Of a stretch of 64,000 nt of DNA, positions 44,442 through 54,113 are shown piece by piece. The translations under genes and the position numbers were made by a program. Source of the stretch: Polaribacter ponticola (GTDB lineage: Bacteria; Bacteroidota; Bacteroidia; Flavobacteriales; Flavobacteriaceae). The stretch spans positions 186,001 to 250,000 of the forward strand of contig NZ_JAOSLC020000002.1 in assembly GCF_026191475.2 (NCBI RefSeq). Reading direction: 5' to 3'. The notes under the pieces are model-generated. The model worked only from the letters and a program-made list of their open reading frames with translations, did no database searches and was not told where the DNA came from. Every line of letters starts with the position of its first letter. Position 1 is the first letter of the stretch.

Positions 44442-45715
44442 TTAAAAATAATCTAATAATGCTAAAATCCCATTATAAGAAATTACTAATGAAAAGAACA
44501 GTGCTGCATATAACCCAACATAAACTCCAAGATTCGTTTTATAATCTTTCATTACTTTTTTGTTATTTAACATTAAAATAATTCCAAAAATTACTACTGG
44601 TAAAATAAATACATTAAATACTAGAGATAAAATTTGAATTTCTATTGGGTTAGCTCCAAATGCTGGTCCAATTAACGCTACTAAACATGCAATTACTGTA
44701 ATAATTCTAAATTGTTTTGAGTTGGTATCTAGTTCTCCAGATTGATAGTCTGCAATTAATAAAGGTGCAATTAACAAACAAGGAAAAATAGAAGACAAAC
44801 CTGCACTCAAAGCACCAAAAAAGAAAATTGAAACAGCCCATTTTCCAGCCACTGGCTCTAAAGTATTTGCCATATCTAATACTTGAGTAACTTCTTTACC
44901 ATCATAAAATAAAGCTCCTGCAGCAACTGCCATTATAACTCCGCTTATGATAAAAATTAAAATAGCAGCTGCTATAGAGTCTTTCTTTTGCTGATCTAAA
45001 TTTTTTATTGTCCAACCTTTTCCTTTTACAAATAATGGTCTTGATAAAAATGTTGCAGATGCCATTGTAGTACCTACAAAAGCAGCAACCAACATTTTCC
45101 TCCTGGAATATCTGGAATAGTTGGTATTAACCCTTTAACTACATCTATAGGTAATGGTTGAACAAAGCATAGAGATAACACAAAAGAAAGCCCCATTAAA
45201 GTTACAAATATTACTAATATTTTTTCGAAAAAAGTATATTTACCTACCAACATTAATAAATAAAAAGTAACTATAATTACAATAGCAGTAATTAAAACCG
45301 TTTCATATTTATAAGAACTTAAACCATCAAAATTAACAGCTAAAATTTCATAAATAATATTAGATGAAATTCCTAAAATTCCCATTAGTGAATTCCATTG
45401 CCCAAACGTAATACCAACAATAATTAAAAGCGCTAAAACTTTACCAAATTTAAAATGTTTTTTTAAGCCAAAAAGTGCAGTTTCACCAGTAATTAATGCA
45501 TAATTTCCATATGCAAACATTAAAACCCCAGAAAAAACACAACTTAATAATAATACCCATAATAATTGCGTGTTAAATTTACTCCCTGCAACAATCATTG
45601 AGGTTACACTACCAGTACCAATTGTATAACCAATAGCAAAAATTCCTGGACCAAAACTTAAAACTAAAGCAATAATTTTCTTTAGTAAGGATTTTTTATT
45701 TTCTGAGTTCGACAT
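44442..45715 (-). CDS. Nramp-fold transporter lacking the DPGN metal motif (frameshifted in this sequence)
   Basis: About 424 residues when joined. The first frame (45715 down) breaks in GGAGGAAAATG; one more A (A5 instead of A4) gives PGGKMLVAAFVGTTMASATF and runs to 44442. 1274 bases, one short of a multiple of three. About eleven membrane segments. The first helix reads FGPGIFAIGYTIGTGSVTS: the GPG start of Nramp proteins is there, but the metal-binding DPGN is GTGS. In the sixth helix the MPHN motif is replaced by TTMASATF. Divalent metal transport is therefore unlikely. Its place among sugar-acid genes suggests an organic substrate (inference). Confidence 0.82.
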
Positions 45716-45732
45716 ATTATATGCTTTTAAAT

Positions 45733-47627
45733 TTAGTTATTATTCCAATTTGAATGATAATACTTACCTGAATTATCATCTACTCTTTGATAAGTATGAG
45801 CTCCAAAATAATCTCTTTGAGCTTGAATTAAGTTTGCTGATGAATTTGCTACATTAAAACTATTTAAAAAATTAATAGATTCACTTAAGTTAGAAATTGC
45901 TATTTCATTTAAAATACATTCAGAAACCACATTTTTAATACTTGGTTTTAATGCATTTATCCTTTTAATTACAATATCACTATCTAAAAGATTATTAGTA
46001 GTTTTAAAAATTGTTACCAACTCAACCATTAAATCTGACTTAATTATACAGCCATTCGTCCAAATTCTAGATAATTCACTTAAATTTAATTCCCAATTAT
46101 AACTTTCGGAAGCTTGATTAATTAATTTAAAGCCTTGGTAATGATTTATAATTCTAGCAAATTGATAAGCTTCTAATAAATCATTATTTTTTAGCTTTAA
46201 ATTAGATTTTACATTTTTAAGAATCTTATTACTAGCTTTAATTCTATCTTCTTTGTAAAAAGAAATATAACGAGCAAATAACGCTGAAGCGATCATAGTA
46301 CTTGGAACCCCTAATTCTGCTGTAGTAATTGTAGTCCAATTTCCAGTACCTTTATTACCAGCTTTATCCATTATTTTATCTAACAACCAGTCTTCTCCAT
46401 CCTTCTTTCTTAAAATATCAATTGTAATTTCTAACAAATAACTATTTGCAGATTCTTTCCAAGACTCTAAAACATCTACAATTTGATTTGGAGTATTGTT
46501 TTGATTTTTTAAAATTGTATAAACCTCTGCTAACAACTGCATTTCTAAATATTCTATACCATTATGTATCATTTTTACAAAATGGCCACTACCTTCTAAT
46601 CCTATAAAAGTACAACAAGGTAAATTGTTATCATCTTTTGCTGCAATCGCTTCTAAATATGGTTTAATTTCTTTATACGCTTCTTTATCACCTCCAGGCA
46701 TAATAGATGGGCCTTTTAAAGCACCTTCTTCACCACCTGAAACTCCAGCTCCAATAAAGTTGATATTTTTAGATTTTAAATAATCAAACCTTTCTTTAGT
46801 TTTTTTGTAATTTGAATTACCTCCATCCATTATTATATCACCATTAGATAAAAAATGGTAAAAGATCTTCAATTACATAATCTACGGTTTTGCCTGCATT
46901 AACCATTAACATTATCTTTCTTGGTCTTTGTAAAGATTTTACAAACAATTCTACATTTGAAAACGGTAATGCAGTTGGCAACTCTACAAATTCATTTTTA
47001 AATTTATTGCCACATTTTCCTCTAAACCAACTACATGCCTATTAAATAATGAAACATTAAAACCTTTATTTGCTAAATTTCTACTAATATTTTTACCCAT
47101 TACTCCTAATCCAAATAAACCAAATTCAGATTTTTTTAATAATTCTTTTTCTATCACTTCTACAATTTTGTTTGGAGTTAAACTAATATCTATTTTTATA
47201 GCGTTTTTTGGTTCTTCTAAAATATCGAATTGAGATTTTAATAAATCTGAACTCATAAAATGACCTTCTCGATTATTAATTCTATCTGTAATTTGATTAA
47301 ATGAGCCATGAAGAAAAACCCATTTCGAATTATTTTGGATATCTACAGTTAAAATATCACGATAAAACTCTTTTAATGCTGAACATACTATTACACAGCC
47401 TTTATTTTTTGACTGATTTATTGCAAGTTCATTTAAAGTTTTTAACCAACCTATCCTATCCTCATCATTTAAAGGTTGTCCTTTAGACATTTTTAAAACA
47501 TTACTTTCTGGATGATAATCATCTCCATCAAAGAAAGGAATGTTAAGTGATTTTGATAAAATACTACCAATAGTACTTTTACCAACACCTGAAACCCCAT
47601 AATAAAGATAATTTTATTTTTTTTCAT
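45733..47627 (-). CDS. Gluconokinase-6-phosphogluconate dehydrogenase fusion (three frameshifts in this sequence)
   Basis: Start ATG 47627. Residues 1 to about 160 are a GntK-type gluconokinase: MGVSGVGKST (P-loop, after restoring one G), FFDGDDYHP, HFMSSDLLKSQFDILEEP. With no stop it continues into decarboxylating 6-phosphogluconate dehydrogenase: GLFGLGVMGKNISRNLANKG, DGGNSNYKKT, GAGVSGGEEGALKGPSIMPG, MIHNGIEYLEMQL and the C-terminal QAQRDYFGAHTYQR. Breaks lie at a G4 run (needs G5), at AAATTTAAAAATG (needs one more T), and at CCATTTTTTATC (one T too many). The net length of 1895 bases agrees. Together the domains take gluconate to ribulose-5-phosphate. Confidence 0.9.
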
Positions 47628-47740
47628 TTTTTGGTTAACCAATTTGGGCACCCAAAAATACATTTTATTTTTTAATAATCATATTCAATTTATAAAAATG
47701 TTTTAAAACACTTAAAATAAAGTAAAACAATACTATACAA

Positions 47741-47770
47741 AAAAAAGCTTCACAAATATGTGAAGCTTAA
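47741..47770 (-). terminator. Intrinsic terminator for the 47.8 kb gene
   Basis: Perfect 10-bp inverted repeat AAGCTTCACA / TGTGAAGCTT. On the minus strand it is followed by T7. Confidence 0.85.
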
Positions 47771-47802
47771 AATCAAAAATATTTTGCTATAAGTTAAAAT
47801 AA

Positions 47803-48285
47803 TTAACTTTTTAATAGCCTATTTACCGATCTTAAATATCTGCTATATATTACATCGTATTTTAAAAGTTGGCTTAAAGAGTATGCAGTCTTAGAATCAC
47901 TCCTAAGTACTTTATCTCCATTAATTAAAGTTGCAGTAATAACAATATTATCTTTAGATTCATAATTTATAAATGAATCTTTATGAAAAGGAACAATTAT
48001 TTCTTCTTTTGCAAGTAAATTATACTCATCAGAAATCAAATCTAAAACAAAAACGCTTGTATCGATAGTATTATATCCACGAGATTTTTTTATTAATTTA
48101 GTTTCAATATAAAAACTAAGTTCTGACGAAGGCCTACATTCAAACTGACTGTTTGATAGTAAATTAATTACATCTATTTTTTCTAAATTAAGACTAGACT
48201 TTATTTTTACATGTTCTTTTTTAGAAAAAGAAAAGATTCCAATAAGAATGATAAATAAAACTATTAATTTTTTTAATGCCTTCAT
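47803..48285 (-). CDS. Hypothetical exported or membrane-anchored protein
   Basis: 160 residues with an N-terminal hydrophobic segment (ALKKLIVLFIILIGIFSF), then a beta-rich domain with no motif I recognise (LSFYIETKLIKKS, SVFVLDLISDEYNLL, VITATLINGDKVL). It is monocistronic with a strong terminator. It marks the last gene before the accessory region. Confidence 0.65.
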   Translation of the reverse strand: MKALKKLIVLFIILIGIFSFSKKEHVKIKSSLNLEKIDVINLLSNSQFECRPSSELSFYIETKLIKKSRGYNTIDTSVFVLDLISDEYNLLAKEEIIVPFHKDSFINYESKDNIVITATLINGDKVLRSDSKTAYSLSQLLKYDVIYSRYLRSVNRLLKS

Positions 48286-48682
48286 AACTGGGGTATTTTA
48301 ATTATTAAAAATGAACTACACAGTAAAGATAATTTGTTTTTAAGATTACATAAGTTCTCTTTCGATTAACAAAACTTCTCTATAGATGAACTGCAGCAAA
48401 TCTTCCGTTTAATTTTATTCATCGATAAATAATACAAAATATTTTAAATATAAAGAATCAAGTCCAAAAGTTGTTGGATAAATTCAAAATAGTAGAACTT
48501 TTAGCATTGATCTGTTATTCATATATCTATTTTTTTAAAATTAAAAATGGGTACCTCCAAGATAAAACGGGTGTCTTTTAGTATCCCCAGAAAGGGATAT
48601 ATTTGATAATTTTTGAGATTTAAATAAGGCGTTTATAATTATCAAACATTGGGTTAAAACCCTTCTCTAATTGACTTAAAAC
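48286..48682. other. Non-coding, AT-rich region before the island
   Basis: About 400 bases without a credible gene, promoter or repeat that I can support. All six frames are closed by frequent stops. Confidence 0.5.
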
Positions 48683-48712
48683 AAAAAAGCCTCACATTTC
48701 TGTGAAGCTTTA
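48683..48712 (-). terminator. Hairpin following the tRNA-end-like fragment
   Basis: On the minus strand AAAGCTTCACAGAAATGTGAGGCTTTTTT: a 9-bp stem plus T run directly after the tRNA-like 3' end, as found behind real tRNA genes. Confidence 0.7.
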
Positions 48713-48743
48713 AGTGAGCTCTGAAAGATTCGAACCTTTGATT
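48713..48743 (-). other. tRNA 3'-end-like fragment, putative left attachment site (decayed)
   Basis: On the minus strand AAAGGTTCGAATCTTTC AGAGCTC: a T-arm with the TTCGAAT loop (stem partly mismatched) and an acceptor-like 3' strand. No 5' half of a tRNA lies to the right. It matches the fragment at 59.86 kb over about 30 bases in the same orientation. Confidence 0.6.
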
Positions 48744-49168
48744 TAAATAAATCATATTAAATGGAAATAAACATTTACATCTTATAGATTAAGATATTCA
48801 GCTTTTAAATAGATTGAAAAAAACTAAATATAAAATCATTTCGTACTATTTATTTATTTTTACATTATTCAAATAAAAACATATGGGAAGATTATATATC
48901 AATACAGAAGTACTAGAGATATAGGAAACCTTACTTTAAGATTAACTCATAGTCAAGAAATAGATTTAAAGACCTCCTATCCAATCTAAAAAAGAGTACT
49001 GGTTTAAAAAGATAACTAAAGGCTGAAAAACTAAACTATACAAATTATCTAAGGAATTTAAAAATGTGATCACGATGGATTGTTTAAAAAATATAGTGCT
49101 AATGGAGGTACTTTATCCCGGTTTCTATATAAAAAAGAGTTATTTAAAAGAGCGGTCAGTATTGATAA

Positions 49169-49309
49169 TTAGAAGAAAACAAAGGATTGACCATAATGGT
49201 TGTAGCATACGACAGTGGTTTTAACTCAAAAACTGTATTCAATACTTTTTTTAAAAAGATAGAAGGAATTACACCTAACTCATATCTTAAAAATAATAAA
49301 CCAAATTAG
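49169..49309 (+). pseudogene. Remnant of an AraC-type regulator (C-terminal helix-turn-helix)
   Basis: The frame encodes MVVAYDSGFNSKTVFN then TFFKKIEGITPNSYLKN and a stop: the second helix-turn-helix and tail of an AraC protein. It aligns with the C-terminus of the intact regulator at 54114-55919 (SGFNSKTVFNAFFKKNEGI). Upstream sequence (48744-49168) has no continuous frame, so the rest of the gene is lost or scrambled. Its last 90 bases recur at 58891-58979. Confidence 0.75.
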
Positions 49310-49575
49310 TTCTGATTTATAAATTAGAACTTTTGTTCAACAATTTCTAAATACTTTTGACTAATAGAAGTACTAACTACTAATTTTTTTACCCATGTAT
49401 TTCTGAAAAATATACTTTAATTATAAATAAAATCTCACAGAATAATTGAACGTGACTTTAGTAAAAAAAAGAGAGAGAGGATTACTTATTTGGTCGAAAT
49501 CGAAAACTTCACCATATTTATTAACCTTAATTCTTTCTTATTATTTTATCAAAAATATTAAAAGACAAACTTAAG

Positions 49576-49620
49576 GCATATAAAATTTATGCTAACTTTA
49601 AAGAAATATTGTAAAACCAA
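49576..49620. repeat. Palindrome-containing repeat (GCATA...TATGC), copy 1
   Basis: GCATATAAAATTTATGC followed by an AT-rich tail ending ATTGTAAAACC, just before the CPBP gene. A related copy lies at 57786-57826 before the tautomerase-like gene. Confidence 0.6.
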
Positions 49621-49633
49621 TCAAAAAACTTAA

Positions 49634-50488
49634 ATGCAAGAAATTTTAACAGAACGAAAAAAAACTTGGAATACAATCTTTCTTTTCCTCGCTATTGTCA
49701 CAGTTTTAAGCTCTCTATTCCATTATGCTATAGTTAATTTATATCCTTCCCGAATATATATTGGAGGTTTAATGTGGTGTCCAGCCATAGCTACTTTAAT
49801 TACGTTAAAAATAATAAAACGACCTATTTCTTCTCTAAATTGGAATTGGGGAAATTGGAAATATATTCGACTTTCTTATTTTATTCCTGCTTTATATGGC
49901 TTAATCACTTATATACTAATTTGGTTTTTGGTCTTTGGAAGTTTGACAAATGGAGAATTAATTATAGATTGGGGAAAAGAACTTGGTTTGATTGGAATAG
50001 GAACTTTAAATCCAACTTTGATTGCAATCATAGCTATTATCTTATTAGGAACTATTGAAGTTATAAGAGCATCAGCAACAACTTTAGGAGAAGAGATTGG
50101 GTGGCGAGGTTTTTTCATTTTTGAATTAAGAAAAGTTCTTTCGTTTACTGGTGTTTCCATTTTTAGTGGAGTTATTTGGGCAACTTGGCATTGGCCATTA
50201 ATTGTATATTATGGTGAAAATGTAATCTTGGAATTGACGACATTTTATGTTGTTATTATTTCAATGTCGTTCATTATGACTTACTACACTTTTAAATCTA
50301 AAAGCCTATGGACAGCTGTGATTTTTCACGCAGTAAGTAATGTATATATTCAAAAAATATTGCCCGAATTAACAATTAAAAATAAAGGAACGGAACATTG
50401 GCTTGGTGAAAACGGAATTATGTTTGCTATTGTAACTTGTGTTTTTGGAATTTACTTTTGGAGAAAAGCAATTAAAGAAAAATTGTAA
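49634..50488 (+). CDS. CPBP-family intramembrane glutamic endopeptidase
   Basis: 284 residues with about eight membrane segments. The catalytic motifs of the CAAX-protease/bacteriocin-processing (CPBP, Rce1-like) family are intact: LGEEIGWRGF (Glu 153-154), the His in IWATWHWPL (186) and the C-terminal VIFHAVSN. These proteases cut within membranes, and roles include prenyl-protein processing and self-immunity to peptides. It is the first complete gene of the island, preceded by a palindromic repeat. The substrate is not predictable. Confidence 0.88.
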   Translation: MQEILTERKKTWNTIFLFLAIVTVLSSLFHYAIVNLYPSRIYIGGLMWCPAIATLITLKIIKRPISSLNWNWGNWKYIRLSYFIPALYGLITYILIWFLVFGSLTNGELIIDWGKELGLIGIGTLNPTLIAIIAIILLGTIEVIRASATTLGEEIGWRGFFIFELRKVLSFTGVSIFSGVIWATWHWPLIVYYGENVILELTTFYVVIISMSFIMTYYTFKSKSLWTAVIFHAVSNVYIQKILPELTIKNKGTEHWLGENGIMFAIVTCVFGIYFWRKAIKEKL

Positions 50489-50620
50489 ATAAATAACTCA
50501 GCTCCCTACAAAAAAGTGTAAAAAAATTGCGTAGAGTATTACTTAACAAAAACATAAAATCAATAATTGTAGCTATGCATTTACTATAAAGACAACAATT
50601 ATAAAATTTAAACAAAAAAA

Positions 50621-50951
50621 ATGCATATTCTTTTAGTACTTATTTCTTACATACTTTTAACTGCTTATACAGCTAAAAAACACTACCTATTTTATGCAAA
50701 AGCCTCAGAAGCATATGGAAGTATTACACCCTATGAAAAGTATTTTTTCTTTCATAGAACTTATGGTGTTGATACTGGAGATATATACTGGGTAGATGCA
50801 CAATTTATTGAGAACCTAAGACCAAATTAAACAGAAAACCTATGACAATTTGTATCACGTTAAAAGAGCTGGAAAAAATGCAATTAATTTATACAACAAA
50901 AAAAAGATTAGATTTTTCTTTAGATTTCAAAACACAGAATATGGTATATAA
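50621..50951 (+). CDS. Hypothetical small membrane protein, probably frameshifted
   Basis: The first frame (50621-50830, 69 residues) has one N-terminal membrane helix (ILLVLISYILLTAYTA) and a soluble part with YFFFHRTYGVDTGDIYW. After its stop the next frame continues with protein-like sequence (QKTYDNLYHVKRAGKNAI ... NTEYGI) to a stop at 50951. One surplus base near 50820-50830 would explain this. I infer a single protein of about 109 residues. No family is recognised; it could also be a decaying gene. Confidence 0.5.
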
Positions 50952-51074
50952 ATTATCAGCGTAAATTTAATTTTAACCTGTAGCCATATTTCAGAACAAG
51001 ATATTATAAAATATACAAGACAAGCATTTCTATCTAATTGAAGTCTTTAATAGTATAAACCACCACATATATAA

Positions 51075-52802
51075 ATGAAAGTAAAGTCATTAAAAATCTT
51101 AAGTATATTATTTCTATTTATTCTTAATACTATAAATACTTTTTCACAAACAAGAAAAATTGATATAGAAAACACTATTGAATACTTCAATCAAAGGAAT
51201 AAAGCCATAAATTTAGTTAAAAGTAAAAAATGGAAAGAATCCATTGAAGTTTTAAAAACCCTAACTACACAATATGAAAACGATGCTGATTTATTTTATT
51301 TATTAGGGTTATCCTATTATGAAACTGGACAGTTTGCAAATGCAACTATTGTCTTAAAAAAAACTATTGAATCTGGAGGTACGATATTAAGAGATATTCC
51401 AACAGGTTCAGCACCTTCAAATGATATAATGATTAAGATTGCTAAAGCCTATGCTGCAGATGGAGATAAGAAGAATTCATTATTATGGCTACAAAAAGGC
51501 TTTGCATCTCGTTATGACGAAAAACCGTTTTTAAAAGATGACCCTGCTTTTAAAATTTTCAATACAGATGACGAATTTTTAGCCTTATTTGGAAATGATA
51601 ATCAAACAAAAAATACAAAAAAAGAAACCTGGATTAAAGATATTTCATATCTAGAAAAAAGAATTCACGAGTTGCACTATAGCCCTAATCAGTCAATTTC
51701 CAGAACAGAATTATCAAAAGAATTTAAAAATTTAAAAACGAAAATAACTGCATTAAATGATGAACAAGTAATTGTAGAGTTAATGAAGATTGTTGGCCGT
51801 TTAGGAAATGGACACAACTTAATTATTCCAACATCCCCAAACAAAGGTGCCTTAAAAAAACTTCCAGTTCAGTTTTATAAGTTTAATGATGGACTATTCA
51901 TTGTTGATGCGGAGATAGGCTTTGAACAATGGATAGGCTATAAAGTAGAATCGATTGAAAATACAACTATCGAAGAAGCTCTTCAAAGAACTAATACAAT
52001 AAACGCGAGAGATAACGATATGCAAACACTTTGGTTAGGTCCATACTATTTAGGACTACCGTATGTCTTACAGGGTATAGGAATAATTAAAAATGCCAAT
52101 AGAGTAACAATTACGTTGAGTGATACAAGAGGAAAATCTCAAAAAGTAACAATGAACCCAATTATTTGGAAATTTTCGGACTTCCCTAGAATTCCAAAAC
52201 TAAAAAACAAGAAACAGCCATTATTTCTTTCAAAAATGAAAAATCCATATTGGTATAAACTATTCCCAGAAGATAATAGTATCTATGTTCAATTTAATAT
52301 AGTCACACAAAAAAGAAAACAATCACTACTAGATTTTAATTTAGAAATCCGAAATCAAATAGCTCAAAACGGAATACAAAATCTAATATTAGATCTAAGA
52401 CATAATCACGGTGGAAATGGCTCTATATTACCCCCAATGTTAAAAACTGTAATCAATTTTGAAGTTACGAGCCCTAAAGGGAAGCTTTTTGTAATAATCG
52501 GACGAGAAACTTTTTCTGCAGCACAAAATTTATTAACAGACATCACAAAATACACAAATCCAATTATTGTTGGAGAACCTAGTGGTTCAAAACCAAATCA
52601 TATTGGAGAGGCTGGCTGGTTTAAGTTACCGTATTCAGGGTTAATGGGATTGATTTCTACACAATTTCATCAAACATCCAAGGCGGAGGATAATCGTAAA
52701 TGGATTGCGCCTCATATTCCGATAAGTCTATCATCTATCGATTATTTTAATGGTAACGATAAGGCTCTGAATATTATAAATGAAGTGATAAAGGAGAAAT
52801 AG
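51075..52802 (+). CDS. TPR-containing peptidase S41-like protein, exported
   Basis: 575 residues with signal peptide (ending TFSQ, near 25). Residues about 30-165 contain TPR-like helices (DADLFYLLGLSYYETGQFA). Residues about 180-570 resemble the S41 (tail-specific protease) fold: LILDLRHNHGGNGS strand-turn and the nucleophile-like Ser in GRETFSAAQNLL, followed by GEPSGSKPN. The catalytic Lys of classical CtpA is not obvious, as in many Bacteroidetes S41-like proteins, so activity is uncertain. Confidence 0.85.
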   Translation: MKVKSLKILSILFLFILNTINTFSQTRKIDIENTIEYFNQRNKAINLVKSKKWKESIEVLKTLTTQYENDADLFYLLGLSYYETGQFANATIVLKKTIESGGTILRDIPTGSAPSNDIMIKIAKAYAADGDKKNSLLWLQKGFASRYDEKPFLKDDPAFKIFNTDDEFLALFGNDNQTKNTKKETWIKDISYLEKRIHELHYSPNQSISRTELSKEFKNLKTKITALNDEQVIVELMKIVGRLGNGHNLIIPTSPNKGALKKLPVQFYKFNDGLFIVDAEIGFEQWIGYKVESIENTTIEEALQRTNTINARDNDMQTLWLGPYYLGLPYVLQGIGIIKNANRVTITLSDTRGKSQKVTMNPIIWKFSDFPRIPKLKNKKQPLFLSKMKNPYWYKLFPEDNSIYVQFNIVTQKRKQSLLDFNLEIRNQIAQNGIQNLILDLRHNHGGNGSILPPMLKTVINFEVTSPKGKLFVIIGRETFSAAQNLLTDITKYTNPIIVGEPSGSKPNHIGEAGWFKLPYSGLMGLISTQFHQTSKAEDNRKWIAPHIPISLSSIDYFNGNDKALNIINEVIKEK

Positions 52803-52815
52803 GAAATAAAAACTA

Positions 52816-52920
52816 GGCATAACAAAGATGTATAAAAAACATAGGGCATTTGTGCTTTCTGTTTATAAATCTAATTTAATGTTTTACAAACTTAAGCCAT
52901 GTATGACTAATTGTTATGGC
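52816..52920. repeat. Element with inverted ends (GGCATAACAA ... TTGTTATGGC)
   Basis: 105 bases bounded by imperfect inverted repeats (8 of 10 matching) immediately after the S41-like gene, with no gene inside; a 65-codon open frame crossing it looks accidental. It has the shape of a flavobacterial intergenic mobile or cassette-boundary repeat. A TAT/ATT microsatellite follows at 52931-52951. Confidence 0.55.
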
Positions 52921-53093
52921 AATTTCAACCTTATTATTATTATTATTATTCTATTTCAATACTATTTTTATAAAAACGCTAAACTTGGTAGTATAAACAG
53001 TTACAATCACAAAAAAATTATTTAACAAGTTTTTAAGAATTGCTCAGTAACAATGGTTGTGTAGTTGTCGTCTATTATTAAAAATAAATTAAA

Positions 53094-53615
53094 ATGCGTA
53101 AAAAATTAACAATATCATTGAATCTTTTAATTGTTTTATTTTTAACAATTACATTATTCAGTTGCTCATCAGATGATGACAATATTTTAGGTCAAAATGA
53201 TTACTCTAATAAAATTGATTTTGATGGTCAAACGTATCAAATAAGTGGTGGTAATTTTGAAGAAGGAGGTAACAATGAGTACTCTATGGCATTATTCCCA
53301 AAAGGTATTACCTTTAATGATAGTAACAATGTTATTAATGGGGGTGATTGGTATTTAGAAATTGAACTTATAACGGACGATAATACAATAGAGGGTACAT
53401 ATAAATGTGGAGAGAATGTATTTGGATATTTTATTAATAATGCTCAATTTGTCGATGACGAACTTCAACCTGGTGATATTGTATACGAGGTAAACCAAAA
53501 CGGAACATTGAAGATAAACAAATTAGGAAATGACTATGAATTCATTTATAACGCTTTTGACAATAGAGGTGTTGCTTTTACTGTCAATTATAAAGGTGCT
53601 TTAACGTCATTGTAA
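53094..53615 (+). CDS. Putative lipoprotein
   Basis: 173 residues. The lipoprotein signal peptide ends TLFSC with the acidic SSDDDN after the Cys, the usual flavobacterial pattern for surface lipoproteins. The mature part (YSNKIDFDGQTYQISGG ... GALTSL) is beta-rich and acidic. No known domain. It stands alone in the island. Confidence 0.75.
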   Translation: MRKKLTISLNLLIVLFLTITLFSCSSDDDNILGQNDYSNKIDFDGQTYQISGGNFEEGGNNEYSMALFPKGITFNDSNNVINGGDWYLEIELITDDNTIEGTYKCGENVFGYFINNAQFVDDELQPGDIVYEVNQNGTLKINKLGNDYEFIYNAFDNRGVAFTVNYKGALTSL

Positions 53616-54113
53616 TTATTTACACGGAAAATCTCAAAGAAAACAAAGAACTAAGTTAAAAAACCAGTGATTTTTCAATCTAATTTCGACACTAAGCTTC
53701 ATTATATGGTTTTCCAAATACAACCTAAGCAAATTTAAAAAATGGACTTATTAACTAAATTCATCAACGGGAACAACTAATAAAAAAAAGAAAAGTATTA
53801 TTAATCTTCATTCTTTTTCTAACTATAGGAATTACTTGGATTATGGAATAATTTCTCCCGACATTTCTTTTTGCTTTGCATAGAACAAGTCACAAAATAT
53901 TCAATACTTTTACAAGAATTGTGCAATAGGCACAACGTATACGATTAATTACTAGTATTTGCCTATTTACAAAGATCCTTGTGGATTTTCTATTCGGTTT
54001 GTATTTGCTAATTTAGCTGCTGAATCATGCAACGAAATCATACACAAAACTGTTTTAGTTAATTAAAAATTCAATATCAGTTTTTCGAAGCCCTGATAAA
54101 GTTATATTAAAAA
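53616..54113. other. Gene-free stretch with short coding remnants
   Basis: About 500 bases. Short protein-like scraps (a 12-codon frame at 53742 and a hydrophobic LLIFILFLTIGITWIME stretch near 53795-53850) suggest decay of a former gene. The motif AGGCACAACGTATACG at 53930 resembles the repeat edge before the 13.05 kb gene. The base composition changes near 54070 to the GC-richer segment that follows. Confidence 0.45.

Noticed and set aside
52828..53025. 65-codon frame with a run of isoleucines
   Set aside because: It is produced by an inverted-end repeat element and an ATT microsatellite; no credible start context.
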